Assembly (NCBI RefSeq): GCF_022662105.1
Contig: NZ_JAKMCP010000001.1
Location: 310,001-374,000, forward strand
Origin: Aestuariivivens sediminis
Lineage (GTDB): Bacteria; Bacteroidota; Bacteroidia; Flavobacteriales; Flavobacteriaceae
Length of the DNA stretch: 64,000 nt
Direction: 5' to 3'
The notes under the pieces were generated by a model. The model was not told the DNA's origin and did not search any database. It saw only the letters and a program-made list of their open reading frames with translations. Both the position numbers and the translations under genes were made by a program. Shown here piece after piece: positions 10,622 through 19,260 of this stretch; the first letter of the stretch is position 1, and each line of letters begins with the position of its first letter.

Positions 10622-10939
10622 CTACTTTTGAGATTTTACTTTTATTTTTTTCGGTGGAATTACAGACGGCCCCAGCCCCTTTTCCTTCATTTTTAAAGCC
10701 ACTGCCGATTCCATTTTAAGCTGCATGAGTCGGGAACGACCATCCAAAAACCTAGACCGTAATTCTTTTACTTCATTATTTAATCGTGCAATTTCATATA
10801 CTTTTTTATCTGCACTGTGAGAACTTGCAATCATGACGATAGCCAGAACCGATAAGAAAATGATGAATCTCCAATTTTTAAAAGAGTCATCACTGATCAA
10901 AAAAGTCCCTTTTAATATGCTATACATGTTTTTCTTCAT
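10622..10939 (-). CDS. ftsL: FtsL-like cell division protein
   Basis: 105 aa bitopic protein with a hydrophobic segment at about 23-41 (NWRFIIFLSVLAIVMIASS) and a following coiled-coil-like stretch (VYEIARLNNEVKELRSRF). FtsL with FtsQ and FtsB scaffolds the septal synthase. Position directly upstream of ftsI and downstream of rsmH supports the call; sequence similarity across the family is weak. The 120-nt spacer before it contains a perfect 6-bp hairpin (CAGACC/GGTCTG, 10961-10981) whose role is unclear; no U-tract follows. Confidence 0.85.
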   Translation of the reverse strand: MKKNMYSILKGTFLISDDSFKNWRFIIFLSVLAIVMIASSHSADKKVYEIARLNNEVKELRSRFLDGRSRLMQLKMESAVALKMKEKGLGPSVIPPKKIKVKSQK

Positions 10940-11059
10940 TCCTTGTCTTTAAGGTATGCCCAGACCAACTTTTAAGGTCTGAGTAAATTAGGTCTTGCTT
11001 AACGTCCCCATACCATCCAATTATTTGGAATCTCTCCTGGGGCCATTTTGACTGATCAT

Positions 11060-11968
11060 CTATATCTTCTCCGCAATACGAAGTTTGGCACTTCTTGCCC
11101 TGTTATTCAATGCTATTTCTTCCTTTGTTGGCACAATAAGTCCATTAACTTTTTTAAGTGGCACATCAAAATTTCCAAAAACATCTCGCTCAGGCTCCCC
11201 TTCAAACATGCCATTTCTTATAAATCGTTTCACCAATCTATCTTCCAGAGAGTGATAAGAAATAAAACTTAATCGGCCTCCTTCTTTTAACAACTCCGGC
11301 AGTTGCTGTAAAAACTCCTTTAAGGCTTCAACCTCCTGATTAACCTCTATACGAATGGCCTGATAGATTTGTGCCAACACCTTATTTTCATGTTTTGGCG
11401 GCAAAAACTTTTTTAATACTGTCTTCAATTGGTTACTGGTTACAATGGGCTTTTGTTCCCTCGATTCAACAATCACCCTTGCCATGGCTGGTGCAGCTCG
11501 TAATTCACCATACCGAAAAAACACTTGTTTTAAACGCTCCTCATCATATTCATTAACCACATGGTAAGCAGATAGTTTATGGTGCTGGTTCATCCGCATG
11601 TCCAAATTGGCTTCAAATCGGGTTGAAAATCCTCTTTCTGCCACATCGAACTGATGGGAAGACACCCCAAAATCGGCTAAAACTCCATCTACTTGTTTTA
11701 CGCCATGAAACCGCAAGAAGCGCTTTACATACCTAAAATTTTCATTTATGAAGGTAAAGCGATCGTCATCGATTATATTTTTAAGAACGTCCTGATCTTG
11801 ATCAAAAGCATACAGCCGGCCTTCAGGCCCCAACCGCTTCAATATTTCTTTACTGTGTCCCCCTCCGCCAAAGGTGACATCTACATAAATACCATCAGAC
11901 TTAATATTTAACCCGTCAACGGTTTCCTTTAATAGCACTGGATTATGATAAGCCATGATCATCATCAT
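11060..11968 (-). CDS. rsmH: 16S rRNA (cytosine1402-N4)-methyltransferase RsmH
   Basis: 302 aa SAM-dependent methyltransferase (formerly MraW) acting on C1402 of 16S rRNA. The N-terminus AYHNPVLLKETVDGL, SAM loop YVDVTFGGGGHSKEIL, DGVLADFGVSSHQFD and RLSFISYHSLEDRLVKRF are all typical. The ORF opens with several Met codons (MMMIM); initiation at the fifth (11956), just before AYHNPVLL, is equally plausible. It overlaps the mraZ 3' end, so the two are probably translationally coupled. Confidence 0.95.
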   Translation of the reverse strand: MMMIMAYHNPVLLKETVDGLNIKSDGIYVDVTFGGGGHSKEILKRLGPEGRLYAFDQDQDVLKNIIDDDRFTFINENFRYVKRFLRFHGVKQVDGVLADFGVSSHQFDVAERGFSTRFEANLDMRMNQHHKLSAYHVVNEYDEERLKQVFFRYGELRAAPAMARVIVESREQKPIVTSNQLKTVLKKFLPPKHENKVLAQIYQAIRIEVNQEVEALKEFLQQLPELLKEGGRLSFISYHSLEDRLVKRFIRNGMFEGEPERDVFGNFDVPLKKVNGLIVPTKEEIALNNRARSAKLRIAEKI

Positions 11969-12413
11969 CTTGTCCCATTACCTCCTCAGCCAAATCGGCA
12001 AAGTCTAAAGCAGCATCACTTATAACCTGTTCATATAAATCCTTGTCCCATATTTCAACAATATGTATTGCAGAAGCCACCACAATATGCTTTGAAATAT
12101 TTGCAAAAACCGTTAAATCCTTGGGTATTAATAATCGGCCGTTGAGATCCACTTCAACCATTTTGACCCCTGCAGTAAACCGACGGATAAAATCGTTGTT
12201 CTTTTTTTTAAACCTGTTAAGCTTATTAACCTTCTGCATTACGTTTTGCCACTCTTGCATGGGATATAGCTCCAGACACTTTTGAAAAACGGAACGACGC
12301 AATACAAACCCATCCTGCAATACTGGTGAAAGTTGCTTTTTCAACGCAGCAGGCATCATCAATCGACCTTTTGCATCGACTTTACATTCGTATGTACCAA
12401 TTAATGAGTCCAA
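11943..12413 (-). CDS. mraZ: Transcriptional regulator MraZ
   Basis: 156 aa, first gene of the dcw cluster. Two SpoVT/AbrB-like half-barrels are visible, each with the MraZ signature: KVDAKGRLMMPAALKKQL near the N-terminus and EVDLNGRLLIPKDL in the middle. MraZ forms rings that bind direct repeats upstream of its own gene and usually repress the cluster. Three such repeats lie 50-80 bp upstream here (12463-12492). The C-terminus is acidic (GQDDDDHG). Confidence 0.96.
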   Translation of the reverse strand: MDSLIGTYECKVDAKGRLMMPAALKKQLSPVLQDGFVLRRSVFQKCLELYPMQEWQNVMQKVNKLNRFKKKNNDFIRRFTAGVKMVEVDLNGRLLIPKDLTVFANISKHIVVASAIHIVEIWDKDLYEQVISDAALDFADLAEEVMGQDDDDHGLS

Positions 12414-12445
12414 TTAGGTTGGTTAGTTTTTTGGTGTTTAAGTTT

Positions 12446-12453
12446 CAAATATA
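12446..12453 (-). promoter_or_regulatory. Predicted -7 box of the mraZ (dcw) promoter
   Basis: On the minus strand the bases read TATATTTG, an exact match to the Bacteroidota -7 consensus TAnnTTTG. It lies 33 bp upstream of the mraZ start codon. The -33 region, about 20 nt further upstream, falls inside the MraZ repeats, so bound MraZ would block sigma factor. The start site would be near 12440. Predicted from sequence only. Confidence 0.6.
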
Positions 12454-12462
12454 TTGAAAATT

Positions 12463-12492
12463 TTACCACATTTTACCACTTTATACCACTTT
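12463..12492 (-). promoter_or_regulatory. MraZ operator: three 10-bp direct repeats
   Basis: Minus strand, in order: AAAGTGGTAT (12492-12483), AAAGTGGTAA (12482-12473), AATGTGGTAA (12472-12463). Three copies with an exact 10-bp period place the GTGG cores on one helical face. MraZ operators described in other bacteria are similar tandem repeats (GTGGG-like or AAAGTG(T/G) units at 10-bp spacing). The position overlaps the predicted -33 element of the dcw promoter. Confidence 0.8.
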
Positions 12493-12651
12493 GTTAATAA
12501 ATTTTTATCAAAAAAGGACGTAATCCGGTTTTAAAACCAACCCCAATATCCTTTTAGGGGCAGTATCAAATGTTTAAGAGCAAGGGGGAAATCTAATCTA
12601 TGGTTAACGACTTAAGACGGGCAAATTTTTTTTGATAATCAATTAAAATGA

Positions 12652-12680
12652 TTGTAATATGAATGATTTAATTATATTTG
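12652..12680 (+). promoter_or_regulatory. Bacteroidota promoter of the alpha/beta hydrolase gene
   Basis: TTG at 12652-12654 and TATATTTG at 12673-12680, separated by 18 nt, match the TTG / TAnnTTTG pattern of the major sigma factor in Bacteroidota. The ATG of the downstream gene is 28 bp after the -7 box. It faces away from the mraZ promoter in the same 294-bp intergenic region. Confidence 0.65.
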
Positions 12681-12707
12681 TTTTTAACGCAATGACCAAC
12701 TGAATTA

Positions 12708-13472
12708 ATGACGCATCATTTAAAAAAGGAAAAAAATTACCGTTATATTGAAGTAGGTGAAGGCACTCCCATTATTGTGCTTCATGGGCTTATGGGGGGC
12801 TTGAGTAACTTTAGTTCTGTATTGGATTTTTTTAGTGCTAATAATTATAAAGTTATTATTCCCGAACTTCCCATTTACACGATGTCCTTATTGAAAACCA
12901 ATGTAAAGAGTTTCGCTAAATACCTGCATGAATTCATAGATTTCAAGGGTTTTAAGGAAGTTATTCTGCTCGGTAATTCACTGGGTGGACATATTGGTCT
13001 TTACCATACCAAGCATTACCCTGACAAGGTGAAGGCCCTTGTTATTACAGGTAGTTCCGGACTTTACGAAAGTGCTATGGGTGGCGGTTACACCAAACGG
13101 AGTGACTACGAAGTGATTAAGAAAAAGGCTCAAGAAGTATTTTACGATCCTGCTATAGCCACCAAGGAGATTGTTGACGAAGTTTATGAAACCGTTAATG
13201 ATCGAAATAAACTCATAAAAACTCTCGCTATTGCCAAAAGTGCCATACGTCATAATATGGCAAAAGATTTACCTAAAATGTATACCCCAACCTGTATCAT
13301 TTGGGGTAAAAATGACAGTGTAACTCCACCGGAGGTAGCACAAGAATTCAATGATCTCTTACCGGATTCCGATTTGTTTTGGATTGACAAATGTGGTCAT
13401 GCTGCCATGATGGAGCATCCTGATGAATTCAATCAAATTTTGATTGGGTGGCTTCAGCAAAAGGGATTTTAG
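12708..13472 (+). CDS. Alpha/beta-fold hydrolase
   Basis: 254 aa cytoplasmic hydrolase with a complete catalytic triad by motif: oxyanion region VLHGLMGG (24-31), nucleophile elbow GNSLGG (Ser91), acid in WGKNDSVTPPE (Asp203) and His231 in CGHAAMMEHP. The cap region lies at about 120-185. The substrate cannot be told from sequence; esterase, thioesterase and C-C hydrolase members share this pattern. It is followed by engB on the same strand with a 112-bp gap and is divergent from the dcw operon. Confidence 0.85.
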   Translation: MTHHLKKEKNYRYIEVGEGTPIIVLHGLMGGLSNFSSVLDFFSANNYKVIIPELPIYTMSLLKTNVKSFAKYLHEFIDFKGFKEVILLGNSLGGHIGLYHTKHYPDKVKALVITGSSGLYESAMGGGYTKRSDYEVIKKKAQEVFYDPAIATKEIVDEVYETVNDRNKLIKTLAIAKSAIRHNMAKDLPKMYTPTCIIWGKNDSVTPPEVAQEFNDLLPDSDLFWIDKCGHAAMMEHPDEFNQILIGWLQQKGF

Positions 13473-13584
13473 AAAAATCCGGAATCCAAGTAAAATATCA
13501 GGAATACGATTGTTAAATTTCAAACCTTGTTTCAGGATAGGTAGCGCTTGAATCTTGGTCTTTGAACATGGAATCATTATCACG

Positions 13585-14190
13585 ATGCATATAAAATCGG
13601 CCGAATTTATAATGAGTAACTCCAATGTGGCAAAATGCCCTAAAAGCATGCTCCCTGAGTATGCATTTATTGGCAGAAGCAATGTGGGTAAGTCATCACT
13701 CATCAATATGATAACGGGTAGAAAGAGTTTGGCAAAAACGTCCGGTCGTCCGGGAAAAACTCAGCTCATCAATCATTTCTTGATCAATAAAAATTGGCAT
13801 TTGGTAGATTTACCGGGTTACGGTTACGCACGAGTCTCCAAATCGGCAAAAAAAACATTTCAAAAGTTTATTACCGAATATCTTGCCTTGCGTGAGCAAT
13901 TGGTCTCCGCCTTTGTGCTAGTGGATATACGTCACCAACCCCAAACTATAGATTTGGAATTTATGCAATGGCTCGGTGAAAATAATGTTCCCTTTTCCAT
14001 CATATTTACCAAAGCCGACAAATTAAAGCCCAATGCCATTAAAAGACATGTCGAGGATTACCAAAATGTACTTTTAGAAACTTGGGAAACCATGCCCAAT
14101 TACTTTATTACCTCGTCATCAATGAGTATGGGTAAAGAGGAGCTATTACATTATATTGATGAACTCAATGTAAATATGGAGCGCATTTAA
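13585..14190 (+). CDS. engB: Ribosome biogenesis GTPase YsxC/EngB (YihA)
   Basis: 201 aa TRAFAC GTPase needed for large-subunit assembly. G1 loop FIGRSNVGKSSLINMI, switch region SGRPGKTQLINHF, G3 DLPGYGYARVSKSAKK and G4 TKADKL are all present. The frame is open from a TTG at 13555, but the family's N-terminus begins at MHIKSAEFIMSNS, so I place the start at the ATG at 13585. The NTF2-like gene follows after 20 nt and may be cotranscribed. Confidence 0.95.
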   Translation: MHIKSAEFIMSNSNVAKCPKSMLPEYAFIGRSNVGKSSLINMITGRKSLAKTSGRPGKTQLINHFLINKNWHLVDLPGYGYARVSKSAKKTFQKFITEYLALREQLVSAFVLVDIRHQPQTIDLEFMQWLGENNVPFSIIFTKADKLKPNAIKRHVEDYQNVLLETWETMPNYFITSSSMSMGKEELLHYIDELNVNMERI

Positions 14191-14210
14191 CCATACAATG
14201 GAAATGGATA

Positions 14211-14588
14211 ATGGATAGACGACACATTGCAAAACGCTATTTAAAATACCTCGAAGAAGGTCATATTACCCCGTTAATGGAGTTGTTCGAGGAAGATGGG
14301 CTTGTTGAATCTCCTATTTATGGTATTAAAAAGGCTTCGGAATTTTATTCTGAATTATATAATGATACCTCCCGTTCCACCATAAAGCTAAAAGGGATCT
14401 TTGAAGAAAATGATTCTCATCGTTTGGCCCTATACTTTACTTATATATGGACCTTGAAAAATAAAGAATCGGTAACTTTTGATGTTGTTGATATTATTGA
14501 GTTTAACACCAATAATAAAATCAAAACATTAAAAATAATTTACGACACGGTGGTATCCAGAACTTTGGTGGAACGCCTAAAGGCTTAG
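14211..14588 (+). CDS. NTF2/SnoaL-like small protein
   Basis: 125 aa with no signal peptide or membrane segment. The order helix (DRRHIAKRYLKYLEEGHITPLMELF), conserved SPIYGIKKASEFYSELYND and a run of alternating strands (LALYFTYIWTLK, VTFDVVDIIEFN, IKTLKIIYDT) fits the cone-shaped NTF2-like/SnoaL fold used by small isomerases, binding proteins and many proteins of unknown function. No catalytic residue set can be assigned. It starts 20 nt after engB. Confidence 0.6.
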   Translation: MDRRHIAKRYLKYLEEGHITPLMELFEEDGLVESPIYGIKKASEFYSELYNDTSRSTIKLKGIFEENDSHRLALYFTYIWTLKNKESVTFDVVDIIEFNTNNKIKTLKIIYDTVVSRTLVERLKA

Positions 14589-14684
14589 ATTAAACATATA
14601 CAAGATCCCCATTCTTAGTATTTTAAAGCCGCTAAAATAAACGCCTTTGTCTGATAAGCGCCTTTTATCAGTTCCAAATAACAT

Positions 14685-15779
14685 TTACCCCTTCACATCC
14701 AAAGCATCACGCAAGGCATTTCCCATAAGCATAAATGCCATGACCAAACCCATAATGCACAGACCCGGAATAATAGCCAAATACGGTTTCCCAAGAATAA
14801 TATAGTTGTAATGGTCTTTAATCATGGCACCCCAACTGGCCATAGGTGGCTGTGCTCCAATACCCAAAAAGCTCAATCCACTTTCTATTAATATGGCTGC
14901 TGCAAAATTCGCTGCAGAAATGACAATAACCGGAGCCATAATATTTGGCAAAATATGCTTGGTAATGATCCTGAAATTACTAAATCCTAAGGCTCTTGCA
15001 GCGGTAACATATTGCATTTCCTTAACACTCATCATTTGACCCCGCACTACTCTGGCCACTTCCACCCACATGGTTAACCCAACAGCAATAAACACCTGCC
15101 AAAAGCCCTTGCCCAGTGCCAAAGTTATGGCAATGACTAACAATAAGGTAGGAATGGACCATGTTACATTGATAATCCACATGATAAAGGCATCTATTTT
15201 CCCCCCGAAATAGCCTGCTATACTACCCATAAAAACGCCAATTACCAACGAAATAAATACGGCTATAAACCCTATAGAAAACGATATTCTTGCCCCTACT
15301 AAAACGCGACTTAACAGGTCCCTGCCGTATTTATCAGTTCCAAATAAAAACGTTTTCTCTTTAATAAATTGATCAATTGATGCCTTTGGAAACAGGCCTA
15401 GACTAATAGATTTTTCAACGCCTTGCAATCCATCAGAGGCATATTCTACATAGGTTAACACCGTGTCTTTAACACTAAAATGGGAAATAGGAACTTCGGT
15501 CTCAGCATTCTTTATACCAAAAAAGACTCTATTAAATGCCGTCTGCTCTGTTTTAGATTTGGAGGGGATGGTTAACATGGCTACCTTAAAACCAGGTTTT
15601 TTAGAATGGATGGCCAAATGCATCTGGTTGGCGTGTTGTGATTTATCCGGAGCCAATGCATAGGCAAATATCGAAATAAAGCCAACCAGAAGAACTACAA
15701 AAAAACTTAAAACGCCCCAAAAGTTTCTTTTAAACTTCTGGAGCGCTAAATGTTTTAACGAGTTTGATCTAGAACCCAT
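14685..15779 (-). CDS. ABC transporter permease, OppC/DppC type
   Basis: 364 aa inner-membrane subunit of a peptide/nickel-type importer. A first membrane segment (about 18-42) is followed by a long periplasmic stretch (about 45-135), then five membrane segments of the BPD_transp_1 domain. The EAA loop reads ARALGFSNFRIITKHILPN, and FGTDKYGRDLLSRVLVGARISF is the usual OppC lead-in. The cognate OppB, ATPase and binding protein are not adjacent, so it is an orphan here. The prc stop lies 8 nt upstream, so the two are cotranscribed. Confidence 0.9.
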   Translation of the reverse strand: MGSRSNSLKHLALQKFKRNFWGVLSFFVVLLVGFISIFAYALAPDKSQHANQMHLAIHSKKPGFKVAMLTIPSKSKTEQTAFNRVFFGIKNAETEVPISHFSVKDTVLTYVEYASDGLQGVEKSISLGLFPKASIDQFIKEKTFLFGTDKYGRDLLSRVLVGARISFSIGFIAVFISLVIGVFMGSIAGYFGGKIDAFIMWIINVTWSIPTLLLVIAITLALGKGFWQVFIAVGLTMWVEVARVVRGQMMSVKEMQYVTAARALGFSNFRIITKHILPNIMAPVIVISAANFAAAILIESGLSFLGIGAQPPMASWGAMIKDHYNYIILGKPYLAIIPGLCIMGLVMAFMLMGNALRDALDVKG

Positions 15780-15787
15780 ACATGAGG

Positions 15788-17950
15788 TTAATTCTTAATT
15801 TTACCCGATGTCGTAACGACTCTTTTAACACCTAAAGAACGATTTAAATCTTCCAAAACATTCAGAGCCTCTTCCACATAAACATCCTGACTCAGACTCT
15901 CGTGCCAACGTTCCCGTTTCTCACGTAAATTGGTGGTGTCAGATTCAAATAAGGCACGCTCGTAAGCCAAGGAATTAAAACTTAAATTGGTCTTGTAATC
16001 TGCTATGGCATCAAATTTTTTCGATTCCTCCTCGTTTAACTGTAATTGGGCCTTATAAGTCTTATAATTTAAAGAATAAACGGTTTCATCAATTTTACTT
16101 TTTACCCATCTCGCATTTTCTTCAATGAGCTTCAATTGTTCATTATTTTTCATACGCGCATTACTATTGCTGATGGCTTTATCGTAATCAAAATAATTAT
16201 CCCAAACTTTATAATTAGCCGGATCTATTTCATCGTAAGGCAATGGATTATCCTTATCCTTTTCTCCTACTTCAATAAAACTGAAACGGCCAGGAACCAT
16301 AACATCACTCTTTACCCCTTCTAATTGTACAGAACCACCATTTATTCTATAATATTTTTGAGTTGTTAAAGCCAACGCTCCTAAATCCCCTTGAGAACTA
16401 TTCCGAAGAATATTATTAAGGTTTATCACATTTTGTACGGTCCCTTTACCATAGGTTTGTTTACTGCCAATTATGATCGCCCTTTTGTAATCTTGCATAG
16501 CGGCGGCCATAATTTCGGAGGCTGAGGCTGATATTTCATTAACTAAAATTACTAATGGGCCATCCCATACAACAGACCGATCCCTATCGCTAAGCACTTC
16601 CTTAGATTTCCCTGAGGACCGTACTTGTACCACGGGGCCATCTTTAATAAACAGACCGGCCATATCCACAACGGCCGGTAATGAACCACCACCGTTATTT
16701 CTTAAATCTAATACAAGCCCCTCCATCCCTTCAGCTTTAAGTCGTTCTATCTCCAACTTAACATCCTTGGCTGCATTCAGAGTTTTATAATCTTGAAAAT
16801 CAACGTAAAAAGAAGGTAAATTAATCACTCCAAATTTCTGATTGTCCTTTTCAACTATAGAGGCTTTAGCGTACGTCTCACCCAGCTCTATAATATCCCT
16901 TACAAGAACCACATCCTTTATGGTACCATCTATTTTTTTTATGGTAAGGGTCACCTTGGTGCCCTTGGGGCCCTTTATATATTTAATAGCATCATTAATA
17001 CGCATGCCCACAATATTAACAGGGACATCTTCATCTTCCTGTTTTACCTTTAAAATAACATCTTCAACTTCCAATTCGTTACTTCTCCATGCCGGTCCCC
17101 CAGAGATGAGTTCAACTATTTTAATATAATCCATGCGTTTTTGTAATCGCGCTCCAATACCCTCGAGTTTTCCTGACATACGCTCATCAAAATTCTCCTT
17201 ATTTTTTGGGGCCAAGTAATAGGTATGGGGATCAAACTCACTCACAATGGCATCCACATAAAGCGAAAACCATTCTTCGCGGGTTAAATCATCTATGTTG
17301 TCATTAAAATAAATTTCTATGGAATTTAAAGTCGCCTCTCGTGCTTCCTTTTCAATTTCTATTTCTGTTTTCATCACATGGGATGGATCTCTATCCTTGG
17401 CCGCTTTTTCATCCATGATCAAATCGTCATAATTGGTAAGCGTGGAAAATTTGAGTTGTTTTCTCCACCGCTCCCTCATCTGCTTTTTGTTTTTCACATA
17501 GTTCACCTTGTCATAATTGGTCTCAAAGGTTTCATCAATGGTGTAATCAAATGGTTTAGAAAGTACGTCTTTGTAAATTTCCCGAGCCTCTTCGATTCGC
17601 TGCAATAACCGCTCGTGCACCACATTAAAAAAAGTGACGTCAACCGCTTTTATTTGATCGTCCAAACTCCATTTATACCTTTCAAAATCCTTTATATCAG
17701 AATCATAGAAGTAACGCTTAACAGGATCGATAGTTTCAAGGTAATCGTCAAATAATGCTACCGAAAAGTCATCGTTTATCTCAATCGGGTCAAAATGACC
17801 CTGTTCCAAAACATAGCTAATAATACGAACCAGCAACTTATCCTTATCCGTATCGTCAAAAGTTTTGGCAGTAAAACTACAGGAAGCAAATGCCAGTAAT
17901 AATACCAGCAATAAAACCTTATAATTCCTCTTCATCATTTTTTTCATCAT
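15788..17950 (-). CDS. prc: Carboxy-terminal (tail-specific) processing protease Prc, S41 family
   Basis: 720 aa exported serine protease. The N-terminus is a lipoprotein signal (LLLAFASC, Cys24 lipobox), so it is probably anchored on the periplasmic side. An N-terminal helical domain is followed by a PDZ domain (GIGARLQKRMDYIKIVELI... PAWRSNELEVEDVILKV). The S41 core holds the catalytic Ser in NEISASASEIMAAAMQDY and Lys in YGKGTVQ. A C-terminal DUF3340-like region follows. Prc trims C-termini of periplasmic proteins and peptidoglycan hydrolases. It is larger than CtpA-type S41 proteases, matching E. coli Prc. Confidence 0.95.
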   Translation of the reverse strand: MMKKMMKRNYKVLLLVLLLAFASCSFTAKTFDDTDKDKLLVRIISYVLEQGHFDPIEINDDFSVALFDDYLETIDPVKRYFYDSDIKDFERYKWSLDDQIKAVDVTFFNVVHERLLQRIEEAREIYKDVLSKPFDYTIDETFETNYDKVNYVKNKKQMRERWRKQLKFSTLTNYDDLIMDEKAAKDRDPSHVMKTEIEIEKEAREATLNSIEIYFNDNIDDLTREEWFSLYVDAIVSEFDPHTYYLAPKNKENFDERMSGKLEGIGARLQKRMDYIKIVELISGGPAWRSNELEVEDVILKVKQEDEDVPVNIVGMRINDAIKYIKGPKGTKVTLTIKKIDGTIKDVVLVRDIIELGETYAKASIVEKDNQKFGVINLPSFYVDFQDYKTLNAAKDVKLEIERLKAEGMEGLVLDLRNNGGGSLPAVVDMAGLFIKDGPVVQVRSSGKSKEVLSDRDRSVVWDGPLVILVNEISASASEIMAAAMQDYKRAIIIGSKQTYGKGTVQNVINLNNILRNSSQGDLGALALTTQKYYRINGGSVQLEGVKSDVMVPGRFSFIEVGEKDKDNPLPYDEIDPANYKVWDNYFDYDKAISNSNARMKNNEQLKLIEENARWVKSKIDETVYSLNYKTYKAQLQLNEEESKKFDAIADYKTNLSFNSLAYERALFESDTTNLREKRERWHESLSQDVYVEEALNVLEDLNRSLGVKRVVTTSGKIKN

Positions 17951-18111
17951 TTTAAATGTCTCTTTTAATAAAAAGCTGCAATATATTTTCCACTAAAATA
18001 AAGAAAAAACTATGCCAACTGGGTTTATTGCCGCTAATTTTTTGTTAAACCAAAGAAATAAAGTGTTTACATAGGAATTTATGTATTTTAGCGTTGTTAA
18101 AATTAACATGA

Positions 18112-18882
18112 ATGAGCAAAAAGCCCTTAATTTTAGTCACTAACGACGATGGTATAAATGCCAGTGGGATACGCACCTTAATTGCCATCATGAAAACCAT
18201 AGGTGATGTTATTGTGGTAGCTCCGGACAGTCCACAAAGTGGTATGGGGCATGCCATTACCTTAGATTCTACACTTTATGCCGAAGAGCTTACATTTAAG
18301 AAAGGTACACATAAGGAATATAGCTGCTCCGGAACCCCTGCAGATTGTGTAAAGTTGGCGATAAGACAACTTACGGATAGAACTCCAGATTTATGCGTAT
18401 CTGGAATTAATCATGGGTCGAATTCATCCATCAATGTGATCTATTCCGGAACCATGAGTGCAGCCATTGAAGCCGGTATTGAAGGCATTCCTGCCATTGG
18501 GTTTTCCTTGTTAAACTATAAATGGAATGCCAAGTTTGATGCCTGTGAGCCCTATGTAAAAACCATCACGGAAAATGTTCTGGCTAACGGCTTACCTAAT
18601 GGTGTCGTATTAAATGTAAACATCCCCGATATACAGGGCATTGACATCAGGGGAATTAAAATTTGCAGACAAGCCAGGGCCAACTGGGTAGAAGAATTTG
18701 ATAAGCGCATCAACCCTCAGGGCAAGGATTATTATTGGTTAACCGGTAAGTTTGTTAACTTGGATGAAGGCGAAGATACTGATGAATGGGCCTTAGCTAA
18801 TAATTTCGTTTCGGTGGTTCCCGTTCAATTCGATTTGACAGCCCATCACTACATTAATAACCTAAAAAATTGGAATTTTTAA
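18112..18882 (+). CDS. surE: 5'/3'-nucleotidase SurE
   Basis: 256 aa metal-dependent phosphatase of nucleoside monophosphates. N-terminal LVTNDDGINASGI with the metal-binding Asp pair, VVAPDSPQSGMGHAIT, CSGTPADCVKLA and GINHGSNSSINVIYSGTMSAA are the family's conserved blocks. It is divergent from prc across a 161-bp region; TATTTTAG at 18084-18091 is a one-base variant of the -7 consensus. It heads a plausible run surE, small membrane protein, lpxB, C40 peptidase. Confidence 0.96.
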   Translation: MSKKPLILVTNDDGINASGIRTLIAIMKTIGDVIVVAPDSPQSGMGHAITLDSTLYAEELTFKKGTHKEYSCSGTPADCVKLAIRQLTDRTPDLCVSGINHGSNSSINVIYSGTMSAAIEAGIEGIPAIGFSLLNYKWNAKFDACEPYVKTITENVLANGLPNGVVLNVNIPDIQGIDIRGIKICRQARANWVEEFDKRINPQGKDYYWLTGKFVNLDEGEDTDEWALANNFVSVVPVQFDLTAHHYINNLKNWNF

Positions 18883-18904
18883 CCATAACCGCATTGAATT
18901 ATAG

Positions 18905-19186
18905 ATGAAGAAAGATATTTTTATTGGCATTATTGTTGGACTTATTGCAAATGCAATGGGGCTCTTTTTTGCAGCCACATTACTTGGTCAGGGAGATGAT
19001 TTTACCAAAGTCGTTAGAGCTGCAGCACAAGAAGGCTTTTTAGGAAAACTGATTAGTTTGGGTGCGATTTTGAACCTCATCGCTTTTTTTATTTTTATTA
19101 GAAAAAAACAGGATTATCGCGCCCGCGGTGTATTGCTCATCACCGTTTTTATCGCTGTTTTTACGTTTATTTTTAAATTATTTTAA
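18905..19186 (+). CDS. Small membrane protein of unknown function
   Basis: 93 aa with three predicted membrane segments: about 5-27 (FIGIIVGLIANAMGLFFAATLL), 46-64 (KLISLGAILNLIAFFIFI) and 74-92 (GVLLITVFIAVFTFIFKLF). No catalytic motif is recognised. It is 22 nt after surE and 74 nt before lpxB, all on the same strand, so it is probably cotranscribed. Confidence 0.7.
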   Translation: MKKDIFIGIIVGLIANAMGLFFAATLLGQGDDFTKVVRAAAQEGFLGKLISLGAILNLIAFFIFIRKKQDYRARGVLLITVFIAVFTFIFKLF

Positions 19187-19260
19187 TGAATCTAAAAATA
19201 AGAGTGCCGTAATATCCTTTGCGAAAAAAGGTTTCAAGTGCACTCGACCGGACAGAATAA

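Noticed and set aside
13555-13584. Upstream TTG start for engB
   Set aside because: Adds ten residues not seen in the family; the ATG at 13585 gives the usual MxIKSAEF start.
14651-14671. Hairpin CTGATAA/TTATCAG between the NTF2-like gene and the permease gene
   Set aside because: Perfect 7-bp stem but no T-run on either strand, so I do not call it a terminator.
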